DNA of 64,000 nucleotides from Duncaniella muricolitica (GTDB taxonomy: Bacteria; Bacteroidota; Bacteroidia; Bacteroidales; Muribaculaceae). Position numbers and translations under genes: made by a program. The DNA lies in NCBI GenBank assembly GCA_025808375.1, contig CP061009.1:806001-870000 (forward strand). The letters run 5' to 3'. Within the stretch, counting starts at the first letter, position 1; every line of letters starts with the position of its first letter. Positions 45,594-52,428 of the stretch are shown one piece after another. The notes below the pieces were generated by a model. That model ran no database searches, was not told the DNA's origin, and saw only the letters and a program-made list of their open reading frames with translations.

Positions 45594-45668
45594 TGGAGCG
45601 GGAGCGAGGAGTCGAACCTCGGACTCTGACTTGGAAAGCCAGCGCATTAACCTCTGTGCTACTCCCGC
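45594..45668 (-). tRNA. tRNA-Gly(UCC), phage-encoded
   Basis: Acceptor stem GCGGGAG/CTCCCGC (45598-45668 ends), discriminator T, and an encoded CCA (45594-45596). The anticodon loop TTTCCAA gives anticodon TCC. T-arm CGAGG-TTCGACT-CCTCG is perfect; D-stem has only three good pairs; body 72 nt. It lies between the DUF488 and PLP-enzyme genes and reads with them. It could aid translation of GGA codons or supply glycyl-tRNA to the adjacent cluster. It is not at a prophage boundary, so not an attB. Confidence 0.93.
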
Positions 45669-45711
45669 ATATTGGCGAGTGGTTGGTTTCCCATACCCAC
45701 TCGCCGTTATC

Positions 45712-46128
45712 TTAGAAACCGTCAAAGAGTGAGGGCGTGTCGATCTTGGGAGGAAGTGGCGTTGGTGGAGCAGCCACAAACTCCTCGATTTCGATGCCTG
45801 TTTGCTTGGTCAGATATTCAGCCAGCACATGCCGGTGGCAGAATTCTCCCGGCTTTTCATAGCAGCAGAGAGCAACATCTTTGCCACCACTGGCTATTTC
45901 GAGTCTCTTGATAAACCCGGGCACATCCAGTCGTGAGAGTATTTTCTGATACTCTGCGTCGTATTGTTCAGAGGTGGCCTCTTTGAGCATATAGACCGTG
46001 GGCGCCACATCGAGCATGACACAGGCAACAGGACAATAGCGAGGCTGCCAGCGAGCAACACTCACTACCATTATGCCGGCCTTATCAAGTGCCTTCTTAT
46101 TGCCGAAGTATGATGTATAGATTTTCAT
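45712..46128 (-). CDS. DUF488 family protein
   Basis: 138 aa with the DUF488 C-terminal signature ALCCYEKPGEFCHRHVLAEYL (Cys and His pair, about 88-108) and an N-terminal MKIYTSYFGN strand. DUF488 proteins are common and uncharacterised, with conserved Cys/His residues suggesting a metal or sulfur role. A proline-rich tail ends SLFDGF. It overlaps the HTH gene stop by 4 nt and lies 43 nt upstream of the tRNA. Whether it belongs to the modification cluster is open. Confidence 0.8.
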   Translation of the reverse strand: MKIYTSYFGNKKALDKAGIMVVSVARWQPRYCPVACVMLDVAPTVYMLKEATSEQYDAEYQKILSRLDVPGFIKRLEIASGGKDVALCCYEKPGEFCHRHVLAEYLTKQTGIEIEEFVAAPPTPLPPKIDTPSLFDGF

Positions 46129-46541
46129 GCTGATTTCTTGCGAGGATTGATGTATGAGACGACATCGAGTTTCAATATCTCCATTACTTTTTCGAGGTTC
46201 TTGACCGGCATAGTCCTGTAGCCGTTGAGGAATGAGGTCAGGCAGGTGTTGTCAACTCCGGCCTTTTCTGCTATTTCCTTAATCTTCATTCCAGACACAG
46301 CGGCATGAGACTTGAAAATCTCCGACAATTCCGTGGGTGGCAATGAGGCCATACGAGCACCATGCCGGCCGACTGAAAGATTTAACTTGTCAAGAGCCTT
46401 GATAAGCGTCCCATAAGGGAGCGACCGAGTTCCATTCAGAAAAGCGTTGAAATTGCTTGGAGCAATCCCAAGATATGTGCTAAACTCTTTCTGTGTCATG
46501 TCGGAGTCGGTCATTTTCTGCTTTAATGCTTTTCGTATCAT
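46125..46541 (-). CDS. Regulator with two tandem HTH_XRE domains
   Basis: 138 aa made of two similar 60-residue HTH units: MTQKEFSTYLGIAPSNFNAF (about 16-35) and MKIKEIAEKAGVDNTCLTSF (about 87-106), each followed by LNG/Y-R..P and a recognition-type helix. Two XRE domains in one chain may let it bind a double site as a monomer. ATG 46541 is chosen: it lies 22 nt after a strong promoter -7. It heads the transcript into DUF488, tRNA and the modification cluster, so it may control them. Confidence 0.8.
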   Translation of the reverse strand: MIRKALKQKMTDSDMTQKEFSTYLGIAPSNFNAFLNGTRSLPYGTLIKALDKLNLSVGRHGARMASLPPTELSEIFKSHAAVSGMKIKEIAEKAGVDNTCLTSFLNGYRTMPVKNLEKVMEILKLDVVSYINPRKKSA

Positions 46542-46562
46542 AGAATGGTCATTTAGATAGTG

Positions 46563-46594
46563 CAAAGTTACGCAAATATTATCATTATTACAAA
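46563..46594 (-). promoter_or_regulatory. Promoter for the tandem-HTH gene and downstream cluster
   Basis: -33 TTTG (46591-46594), 20-bp spacer, -7 TAACTTTG (46563-46570), 22 nt before the ATG at 46541. Confidence 0.75.
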
Positions 46595-46676
46595 CTTTGC
46601 GGTATGAATTCACGTCGTTTCTAAACAATTTTCCTCGATTTAATGTTTTGTTATATAGTGTTTAAGTTGCGGAGGA

Positions 46677-46708
46677 TTTGCATTTATGCTATTTTCTTCG
46701 TACTTTTG
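46677..46708 (+). promoter_or_regulatory. Plus-strand promoter without an obvious gene
   Basis: TTTG (46677-46680), 20-bp spacer, TACTTTTG (46701-46708): a full consensus match reading right, opposite to all genes here. The 46,629-46,870 stretch has no conventional gene. The promoter may make a small or antisense RNA. Confidence 0.55.
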
Positions 46709-46710
46709 CA

Positions 46711-46755
46711 CTAAGTTTTATTCCATAATCGAAATCCTCCATTCGTGGGGGTCAT
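46711..46755 (-). CDS. Possible 14-codon micro-ORF (MTPTNGGFRLWNKT)
   Basis: The ATG at 46755 has the same upstream leader as larger phage genes: the AAGCAAATAAGT motif 20 nt before it and CCCCAATAAACGAAG just before the start. No other ORF follows this copy of the motif in the usual spacing, so this very short frame may be translated. It may be a leader peptide. Confidence 0.3.
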   Translation of the reverse strand: MTPTNGGFRLWNKT

Positions 46756-46774
46756 CTTCGTTTATTGGGGTACA

Positions 46775-46798
46775 ACTTATTTGCTTATAAGCAAGCTT
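46775..46798 (-). repeat. Phage leader/operator repeat, palindromic copy
   Basis: Minus strand AAGCTTGCTTATAAGCAAATAAGT includes the palindrome TGCTTATAAGCA. A near-identical copy is at 56651-56674; shorter 12-bp copies (AAGCAAATAAGT) are at 47088-47099 and 49798-49809. Each lies 20-23 nt before an ATG. Confidence 0.7.
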
Positions 46799-46870
46799 AT
46801 CCGTGAGGACCGGCTTGCTTTCTTTGTTTACCGGTGGGCGGTGGCAGTCCAGTAAAAGGATTTTGGCCCG

Positions 46871-47065
46871 TCATTTGGACGCCTTCTTGCCGCCTCTGGC
46901 AGATCCGACAAACCAACGGCGATATTCTCCCCACCCATCGAGTGTCATATCTGATATAACGTTCAGCACGAGCAGGGGCAAAAGCACCGGCGACATTAAA
47001 ACTGTTTGGATTAGGAACAGCACTCGTTTGGCACTCGCTCCTTTGGTTATAAATCTTTTCTTCAT
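46871..47065 (-). CDS. Small phage membrane protein
   Basis: 64 aa: basic N-terminus (MKKRFITKGASAKR), a hydrophobic helix LFLIQTVLMSPVLLPLLVLN (about 16-35), and a basic C-terminus. The AAGCAAATAAGT leader lies 23 nt before its ATG, as for other phage genes, which supports it being real. Function unknown; a lysis-related or exclusion role would be guesswork. Confidence 0.55.
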   Translation of the reverse strand: MKKRFITKGASAKRVLFLIQTVLMSPVLLPLLVLNVISDMTLDGWGEYRRWFVGSARGGKKASK

Positions 47066-47114
47066 CTTGTTGATGTATTGGGGTGTTACTTATTTGCTTT
47101 GAGGATTGAGGAGC

Positions 47115-47231
47115 TTATCTTTTTCTCCACGGTGGGTCAACGAATATCCCGATAATCAGGAGCAGACCGGAAACAGCGATAACAAGCATCGTGAGTATCG
47201 CTGTTTCTATAAAGTTCCATACATTCTTCAT
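47115..47231 (-). CDS. Tiny phage membrane protein, 38 aa
   Basis: MKNVWNFIETAILTMLVIAV, then a hydrophobic run to DPPWRKR: one membrane helix with a basic end. Its start lies in the second copy of a perfect 20-bp tandem duplication. A 7-codon frame (MKKVYSI) from the other copy ends ATGA-overlapping this ATG, suggesting coupled translation. Function unknown; too short to place in a family. Confidence 0.5.
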   Translation of the reverse strand: MKNVWNFIETAILTMLVIAVSGLLLIIGIFVDPPWRKR

Positions 47232-47263
47232 ATCGAATAAACTTTCTTCATATCGAATAAACT
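47224..47263. repeat. Perfect tandem duplication, 2 x 20 bp
   Basis: Unit TTCTTCATATCGAATAAACT occurs twice without a spacer, directly after the stop of the 114-aa gene. It duplicates a start region, including an ATG in each copy. Confidence 0.95.
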
Positions 47264-47608
47264 TTAGATTTCTCCTCGTATTTTTCTCACGACCCATACC
47301 GCAAATTCATCTTGTATCTTGGCGGCCTCATTCTCCGGGAGGTTTAATGCACCTGAGCCAATCAAATGTCCCCAGCCACGGACGACGAGGAAGGGGTCGC
47401 CATTGACATAAATCTCTCCACCATCACAGCCGACATCTGGGTTGCCTACCGCAGAGCTTTTGCCATTAAGGATATCTACTGTACGATCCATCATCTTTTC
47501 AGGGCAGTGGTAAAGGTTTAGAGCCATGAGAGACATCACGTTATTAGCCGAGAATATCATAGTTCCTACGGCCCTGAATGGTGGCTGGTATATGTCTAAA
47601 AAGTTCAT
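47264..47608 (-). CDS. Hypothetical phage protein, 114 aa
   Basis: No recognised domain. Contains CDGGEIYVNGDPFLVVRGWG and LPENEAAKIQDEFAVWV, and looks globular without membrane helices. It overlaps the upstream 106-aa gene by 4 nt and both are surely co-expressed. Likely an early accessory gene. Confidence 0.7.
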   Translation of the reverse strand: MNFLDIYQPPFRAVGTMIFSANNVMSLMALNLYHCPEKMMDRTVDILNGKSSAVGNPDVGCDGGEIYVNGDPFLVVRGWGHLIGSGALNLPENEAAKIQDEFAVWVVRKIRGEI

Positions 47609-47925
47609 TTCGTATTATCCGTTATTATTTCTTCAATCAATTCTTCTCCCCTTGATAGGTCTGCAAGTGCAGACTGGTAATCTACGGCTTTACCGTTCAG
47701 GAGATACAGCACATTTAGGCCACGAACCAAACAGCCGTATCTCTCGAACATCATCAAACCCTCAACCGAATTGCAGTTAAGCTGAAACTCACTATCTTCA
47801 CTTTCTACAATCCTGTCGATTGTTCTCTTGGCCTGCAGTACAATCGATACCGGATGGCTTGGCGCACACATCACAATGTCAGTGCCGGCGTAAACTTTTA
47901 CTGTCTTGGATTTCTGTTTGCTCAT
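47605..47925 (-). CDS. Hypothetical phage protein, 106 aa
   Basis: No recognised domain; acidic C-terminus (SRGEELIEEIITDNTK). It overlaps the next gene by 4 nt (ATGA). A copy of the phage motif ACTTG-A/T-rich-GATAAT (47958-47980) lies upstream of its ATG. Confidence 0.7.
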   Translation of the reverse strand: MSKQKSKTVKVYAGTDIVMCAPSHPVSIVLQAKRTIDRIVESEDSEFQLNCNSVEGLMMFERYGCLVRGLNVLYLLNGKAVDYQSALADLSRGEELIEEIITDNTK

Positions 47926-47988
47926 TGGTAGTTTTGGATATGCCTATATAAGCAAAGATTATCTTATTTACAAGTTTTGATATAAGAG

Positions 47989-49308
47989 TCATGCCGCATT
48001 CTTCGCTTTTTGAATGAGGCCAATATTATCTTGCACCAACTTGATTATATCGTCGTGGAATGGAGTAGGCTTATTCTGCAGACCCCTTGATTGAACAATC
48101 TCAAATGTTCTCAGGGAAAGTTCAATTGTCTCGAGGCGATTGCCGGCCGAATCTCTTGCTGTCAGGATTAGGCTATCCTTCCTTTTGTAATAGCCGGCCT
48201 GATATACGCAGTGGTGCATTTTCTCTCCTTCTTCTGCGATTGCGGCCACTGATGTTATCACGGATATCTGGATATGCTCGTTGCCAAAACATATCCCAAA
48301 ATACGCGCCTTTCATCTTGGCATATTCTTTCTCCCATTTTGCGGCCTCTTTGATACGTTGCTCGAGTCTGCGCTTTTCCTCTATTCGTTTCTTTCTCCTT
48401 GTGAGATTATCATGCTCTTTTTGGAGGTTCTTGGGGCAGACGTAATGAGAATTATGAGTGTCGAGGTGGAAATACTCTAAGAGGTCGAGATAGTCCAGCC
48501 ACATAGTAGCGTCCTTAATCCTGTAACCGTTGCGAATAACTATATTGATTGCATGGCGATATGTGGTTATGGTAGTATCCCTGCGGTATTTCAGGATATG
48601 AGCCAGTCCATACTGTTTTGTCTTTATCAGATACTCACATTCGTTGTCATAGAGCAGTTTCTTTGCAAGGACACTCGGAGGCATGGCTACGTCAGCAGCC
48701 TCTTTGGTAAAACCATTCCTGCGGAGAATAGGTAACACTCGTACTTGTGGATAGATGAAATTCGTCCAAACTACATACTTATCCCCATAGTAAGAGAGTC
48801 TACGATCCTCGCGTATCTCTAATTTTTCATGGAAATTCCACGGGTCGCTGCCACCACCTAATCCACGCTGGGGCAATGCTACATTTACTATCTTGCCATT
48901 TGCGTTCAGCCATTCCTGAACTACCTCTGCATACCATACACGAGTTTCCTCACCTTTCATGCTGTAATAGCGCAGATGAAAATGCCGGAACACTTGCCAA
49001 CCGCCGAAAGTCGTAATTATGGTGGCATATTGCCTATCTTCATACTTTCGCTTACTGCTACGCTCCACTGTGAGCGTTGCTCCGCAATGAGGGCAAACAT
49101 AGTTCTTGAGTTCTTTTACGCCTTTCTCAAATACCGTAGGAGAGCCATCGACGTGGCCACAATTCACACACCACGTTTGGCCGGCGCAGTGAAAGCCTTT
49201 CATCAGGTGGCACTTCTTCAGGAGCCATTCTTTCTGAGCTCCTGTGAGGTCAGGCAGTTTTGGAAACAGGCCTGCTACCTCTCGTTGCAACTTAGTCCTC
49301 GGTCTCAT
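47989..49308 (-). CDS. PcfJ-like protein
   Basis: 439 aa. A zinc-ribbon-like pair of CxxC motifs (CVNCGH, CPHCGA, about 35-75) precedes helical parts with YLDLLEYFHLD and a charged coiled coil (RKKRIEEKRRLEQRIKEAAK). The C-terminal PcfJ signature is EEGEKMHHCVYQAGYY...DSLILTAR...IELSLRTFEIVQSRG, with a His/Cys pair. PcfJ was named from an enterococcal conjugative plasmid; function is unknown. ATG 49308 is used: the longer frame overlaps PcfK fully. It overlaps PcfK by 17 nt. Confidence 0.85.
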   Translation of the reverse strand: MRPRTKLQREVAGLFPKLPDLTGAQKEWLLKKCHLMKGFHCAGQTWCVNCGHVDGSPTVFEKGVKELKNYVCPHCGATLTVERSSKRKYEDRQYATIITTFGGWQVFRHFHLRYYSMKGEETRVWYAEVVQEWLNANGKIVNVALPQRGLGGGSDPWNFHEKLEIREDRRLSYYGDKYVVWTNFIYPQVRVLPILRRNGFTKEAADVAMPPSVLAKKLLYDNECEYLIKTKQYGLAHILKYRRDTTITTYRHAINIVIRNGYRIKDATMWLDYLDLLEYFHLDTHNSHYVCPKNLQKEHDNLTRRKKRIEEKRRLEQRIKEAAKWEKEYAKMKGAYFGICFGNEHIQISVITSVAAIAEEGEKMHHCVYQAGYYKRKDSLILTARDSAGNRLETIELSLRTFEIVQSRGLQNKPTPFHDDIIKLVQDNIGLIQKAKNAA

Positions 49309-49777
49309 CTTCGTCCATAGCAAAATCGAACAGACTCGGGGAACTTGGCGCTGTAGGCTTGGCCTCTTTCTTTGGTTTCTGCTTGGGTGCAGGTGCAGAC
49401 GCCGGGGCCGGTTTAGATGCGTTTTCCAGACGACGTTTTTCAGCAGCCTCAAAATCAGCGAGTGCTCTTGCTTTCGCAGCCTCTTTTTCTTCCTCAGTCA
49501 ACTGAATGGCATGATTTACTACCACCTTACCGTTGGTTCCGGTTATCTTACCGAGGTCGTCCTCGTCATAATAGTGGACGGCCATGTTGAAAATCTCATC
49601 GTCGTTGAAACCACATCTGCCGGATTTCTTGACTTCCTGATAGATGAACTTGACACACTCGTCGATGTTCTTACTTTCCTTTGCATAGGACTTGGCGAAA
49701 AGCTCATCGGTTGCGGCCAATTTATCGAGATAGGCCTTGATTACCTCTTTAAAGGGGTCTTTCTTAGTTGCTGTCAT
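49292..49777 (-). CDS. PcfK-like protein
   Basis: 161 aa with the PcfK layout: FKEVIKAYLDKLAATDELFA, then YQEVKKSGRCGFNDDEIFNMAVHYY (about 47-71), a charged helix (EEEKEAAKARALADFEAAEK) and an Ala/Pro-rich tail ending FDFAMDEDETED. PcfK always pairs with PcfJ in mobile elements and phages of this phylum. Function unknown. The phage leader motif is 21 nt before its ATG. Confidence 0.85.
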   Translation of the reverse strand: MTATKKDPFKEVIKAYLDKLAATDELFAKSYAKESKNIDECVKFIYQEVKKSGRCGFNDDEIFNMAVHYYDEDDLGKITGTNGKVVVNHAIQLTEEEKEAAKARALADFEAAEKRRLENASKPAPASAPAPKQKPKKEAKPTAPSSPSLFDFAMDEDETED

Positions 49778-49799
49778 GTTTCGTTTATTGAGGGGTTAC

Positions 49800-50009
49800 T
49801 TATTTGCTTATTACATTGATTGAGGTACAAACATAGTCGCCTGAGTCAAGCACTATTTCCTCATCCCGGTACATTCTGTTTGCTATATTTATAGCGACAT
49901 TCTCAACATCACATACCCCAGGTATTATGGCAACTTCAACTGTTACCACACGTCGGAGAGTTTCTACAATCTCCACCTGTACTTTTTTAGTTTCTATTTT
50001 ATCTTCCAT
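49800..50009 (-). CDS. DpnD/PcfM-like small protein
   Basis: 69 aa resembling DpnD/PcfM C-terminal domains: VQVEIVETLRRVVTVEVA and YRDEEIVLDSGDYV. It is third in a PcfM-PcfK-PcfJ order. The start at 50009 (MEDKIE) gives the usual N-terminus; five extra residues are possible. Function unknown. Confidence 0.7.
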   Translation of the reverse strand: MEDKIETKKVQVEIVETLRRVVTVEVAIIPGVCDVENVAINIANRMYRDEEIVLDSGDYVCTSINVISK

Positions 50010-50029
50010 CGGGATACATCTCAATTTAT

Positions 50030-50203
50030 TTAATCTTCTGCTTCCTCTATATTGTCGATGTAGGCTCCAGCATCATCGTCCCAATATTCTCGCATAACTT
50101 CAAGTGCTTTGTCGTATGCATCTTCGCAATTTTCTGCGCTCACTCTGAAGGTATCGGTTCCGCCAAGTGCGCGAATTATAATGGTAATTTTATATGCTTT
50201 CAT
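50030..50203 (-). CDS. Small acidic phage protein, 57 aa
   Basis: MKAYKITIIIRALGGTDTFR...DAYDKALEVMREYWDDDA, an alpha/beta small protein with an acidic end. The pattern (beta-hairpin then helix 'SAENCEDAYDKALE') resembles the DpnD/PcfM group, suggesting a duplicate-like neighbour. It follows a good promoter (50243-50274) by 40 nt and precedes the PcfM-like gene by 20 nt. Too short for a firm name. Confidence 0.7.
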   Translation of the reverse strand: MKAYKITIIIRALGGTDTFRVSAENCEDAYDKALEVMREYWDDDAGAYIDNIEEAED

Positions 50204-50242
50204 ATCGTTTTGTTTGAGGTGTTATGTTTTATTTTTGTACTA

Positions 50243-50274
50243 CAAAGGTAGTGAAAAATTATCATATACACAAA
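50243..50274 (-). promoter_or_regulatory. Promoter of the PcfM-PcfK-PcfJ group
   Basis: -33 TTTG (50271-50274), 20-bp spacer, -7 TACCTTTG (50243-50250). Reads into the 57-aa gene and the genes below. Confidence 0.75.
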
Positions 50275-50337
50275 CGTAAATACCTAAAAATCTGATACTT
50301 GCAGCAAATAATTGAAGATTTAACTTTTGCTAACTTG

Positions 50338-50360
50338 ATTATCTTATATGCAAGTTTTGA
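50338..50360 (-). repeat. Phage intergenic motif, ACTTG-type
   Basis: Minus strand TCAAAACTTGCATATAAGAT followed by AAT. Similar copies: 47958-47980 and 38062-38085. All lie between genes, so a regulatory or packaging role is possible. Confidence 0.6.
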
Positions 50361-50364
50361 GGTA

Positions 50365-51144
50365 TCAATCCTTATCAGTGAATAGGCCGGTTACTCGTTC
50401 CATGAACGACTTTTTATGACCCTCCTGCTCAGATAGTGGCTTGAATGGGCTTGCTGCTTTTTGTTCATCGTTCAGGGTCGCCCAAAACTCATCGAAACTA
50501 ATCGCATTCTTTCGACTCTCTTCCCATTCTCTCTCAGTTCGAGCCTTTTCTTCGGCCTGCCACGCTCTGTTTATATCATCTCTGCGATCCTCATAGAAAT
50601 CTTGGAGAGACTTGGTTATCTGCATAGGGTCAACCGAGCCATAGAAAGACTCATACTTACCGCTACGCAGACGAGAGCAGAAACAGATAAACTCTAACAG
50701 GTTCAAGTCTCCATACTCGAGAGCTATTTGGTCAGAAAGAGTATCAAGTTGCTCATCGCTCAATTTCGTTTTCGTACCCACAAAATCGTTGACCTCTATA
50801 ATCTGAGCCTTGACCCATACTCTACTGAGAAACTCCAATCCAAAGGCTTGCTCTATCATGCAGAACGTAGGCGTATCTTTAACTTTATGTAAGGTGTCGA
50901 TGTCTCGACAAGCCACCAGTGCCGTCTGCAATCCAGATGGATATGTTGCCGCAATATCTACTGCTTTATAATTCTCCCTCAGAGCCAACGCCCGGGGGGA
51001 AATTTCCTCCCTCTTGCTCTGCGGTAATCTTTGCGAGTGTAGCAACGACAGACATTCGCTGACGCTGGCTTGCAGAGGATTGACATTGCCCCGCTTGGCC
51101 ACTCCTGTATTCCGGTTGGCCAACGGCTGTAATTGATGCTCCAT
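50365..51144 (-). CDS. Phage replication-region protein, unassigned
   Basis: 259 aa, helical, with a basic/Gln-rich N-terminus and a late charged segment (EEKARTEREWEESRKN). No motif recognised. It overlaps the C-terminal part of the replisome-organiser-like gene by 179 nt in a different frame, a strikingly long overlap. Position after the initiator suggests a helicase loader or similar partner; this is inference. Confidence 0.6.
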   Translation of the reverse strand: MEHQLQPLANRNTGVAKRGNVNPLQASVSECLSLLHSQRLPQSKREEISPRALALRENYKAVDIAATYPSGLQTALVACRDIDTLHKVKDTPTFCMIEQAFGLEFLSRVWVKAQIIEVNDFVGTKTKLSDEQLDTLSDQIALEYGDLNLLEFICFCSRLRSGKYESFYGSVDPMQITKSLQDFYEDRRDDINRAWQAEEKARTEREWEESRKNAISFDEFWATLNDEQKAASPFKPLSEQEGHKKSFMERVTGLFTDKD

Positions 51145-51982
51145 TATCGTTTCGTATTATAGGTGTTATAATTTGGTCTTTATTATCATATTTGCCTTCG
51201 AGTATCTTAACCCAGTTCGTTCCGTTTGTGAAAATCCAATCGAAATCTGCTTTCCACCCACGGTTGTTATCGCCCCTCATAAATCTGGACGTCTCAGCCT
51301 TTTCAAACACTGTCTGCAGAACCTCATAGTCGCAGTTCATCTCCTCAAACCTAATGCGTATTTTTGTTTTCCGCTTATCCGACAATTTGAGGACTTTCGG
51401 GAGAGACGGGCAAAGATGATGATACAAACGCAGGACAAACTCACAATCTACATTTATCTTTTCTTTTACAGGTGGCAAGTCCGGCAACACTGTGTCAGCC
51501 TCAATTACGTCAGCATCCTCTACTTGGCTCTGGTGCTCAACTTTGATAGGCTCTATATCAGCATTACAGGGTGCAGAGGGAGTATCTCTCTGCTCCTGCT
51601 TGGTTTCCGACACACTGTCTGTTCCTTGATATTTTTCGTAGTTGATAATTGTTATCCTTGAAATCACGTTATCAGTAATCCACTCAATACGTCCGTCTTT
51701 CCTCATTTCATCGAGTCTCCGACGTACCGTATTAACTGACAGGTTCCACCTCTTGTGCAGTTCATCGAGGGACATTGCTATCTGCCCCCTCTTAACTACA
51801 ACCTGAATGCCTCTATGAAAAAACGTGCGCTCAGATCGCCACTCTGCAAGCAGCAAGAGGTCAATCCAACACATCGGCCGAGTGAATTTCTCGCCTAAAT
51901 AATACTTGGATTGCAATAGTTTTCGGGATAACTTTATCCACCCTACGTCCTCACTCATGGCCACTAATTTTTCATGGTTCAT
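50966..51982 (-). CDS. Replisome-organiser-like protein (winged helix)
   Basis: 338 aa. The N-terminal ~115 residues match phage replisome-organiser/DnaD-like winged-helix domains: GWIKLSRKLLQSKYY, FFHRGIQVVVKRGQIAMSLDEL, and SVNTVRRRLDEMRKDGRIEW. The linker is acidic. The late part contains NRGWKADFDWIFTNGTNWVKI, a segment seen in phage replication proteins. Likely binds the phage origin and recruits the helicase. ATG 51982 overlaps the VRR-NUC stop by 11 nt; 51958 (MSEDVGW) is an alternative start. Confidence 0.75.
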   Translation of the reverse strand: MNHEKLVAMSEDVGWIKLSRKLLQSKYYLGEKFTRPMCWIDLLLLAEWRSERTFFHRGIQVVVKRGQIAMSLDELHKRWNLSVNTVRRRLDEMRKDGRIEWITDNVISRITIINYEKYQGTDSVSETKQEQRDTPSAPCNADIEPIKVEHQSQVEDADVIEADTVLPDLPPVKEKINVDCEFVLRLYHHLCPSLPKVLKLSDKRKTKIRIRFEEMNCDYEVLQTVFEKAETSRFMRGDNNRGWKADFDWIFTNGTNWVKILEGKYDNKDQIITPIIRNDNGASITAVGQPEYRSGQAGQCQSSASQRQRMSVVATLAKITAEQEGGNFPPGVGSEGEL

Positions 51983-52427
51983 CTTGTCTTAGGTAGTCAT
52001 TGACAACCTTTTCAAACTCATCCCTTGAATAGCAGACAACCCACAGGTTGCCATGCTTAATAGCCGCCTCTCCCCATGCTTTTTGTTCCGGAGATATTCT
52101 GCCACCGGGTTTCTTCATTTCTATGTAGAGTGCTCCATATCCCTTTCGAGGAACTGAGAGACACAGGTCTGCGACACCTTTTCTCAATCCCTCTCTCTTT
52201 ATGCGTCTGCCCTGACCGCCGGGCCGTATGCCTTCATTAGCATTATGATAGAGCATACCGTCCTGCCATAATTGAGGGTATGCGTACTGAAACCACTGAA
52301 TACACGATTGCTGTATCTGACTTTCAGACTGCATACTCTGAACGAGTTTTTTAGAGGTAATAGCACTCGTGTCCTTACCCTCTATAATAGCGTTGAGCAA
52401 TCTTTTGTTATAGGTATCTTTGGCCAT
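51972..52427 (-). CDS. VRR-NUC domain nuclease
   Basis: 151 aa VRR-NUC (PD-(D/E)XK-type) protein: SESQIQQSCIQWFQ, YHNANEGIRPG, KGVADLCLSVP, ALYIEMKKPGGRISPEQKAW. The GvaDL and IEMK residues are the expected active-site Asp, Glu and Lys. VRR nucleases in phages act on branched DNA or ends. The start ATG 52427 follows the helicase stop by 1 nt; the longer frame overlaps it. Confidence 0.9.
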   Translation of the reverse strand: MAKDTYNKRLLNAIIEGKDTSAITSKKLVQSMQSESQIQQSCIQWFQYAYPQLWQDGMLYHNANEGIRPGGQGRRIKREGLRKGVADLCLSVPRKGYGALYIEMKKPGGRISPEQKAWGEAAIKHGNLWVVCYSRDEFEKVVNDYLRQDEP

Positions 52428-52428
52428 A

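Noticed and set aside
45594..45668. tRNA as prophage or ICE attachment site
   Set aside because: Lies in the middle of the phage, no integrase next to it and no partial repeat of its 3' end seen.
46803..47102. 99-codon plus-strand frame
   Set aside because: Antisense to the small membrane gene, which has the conserved phage leader; protein text looks random.
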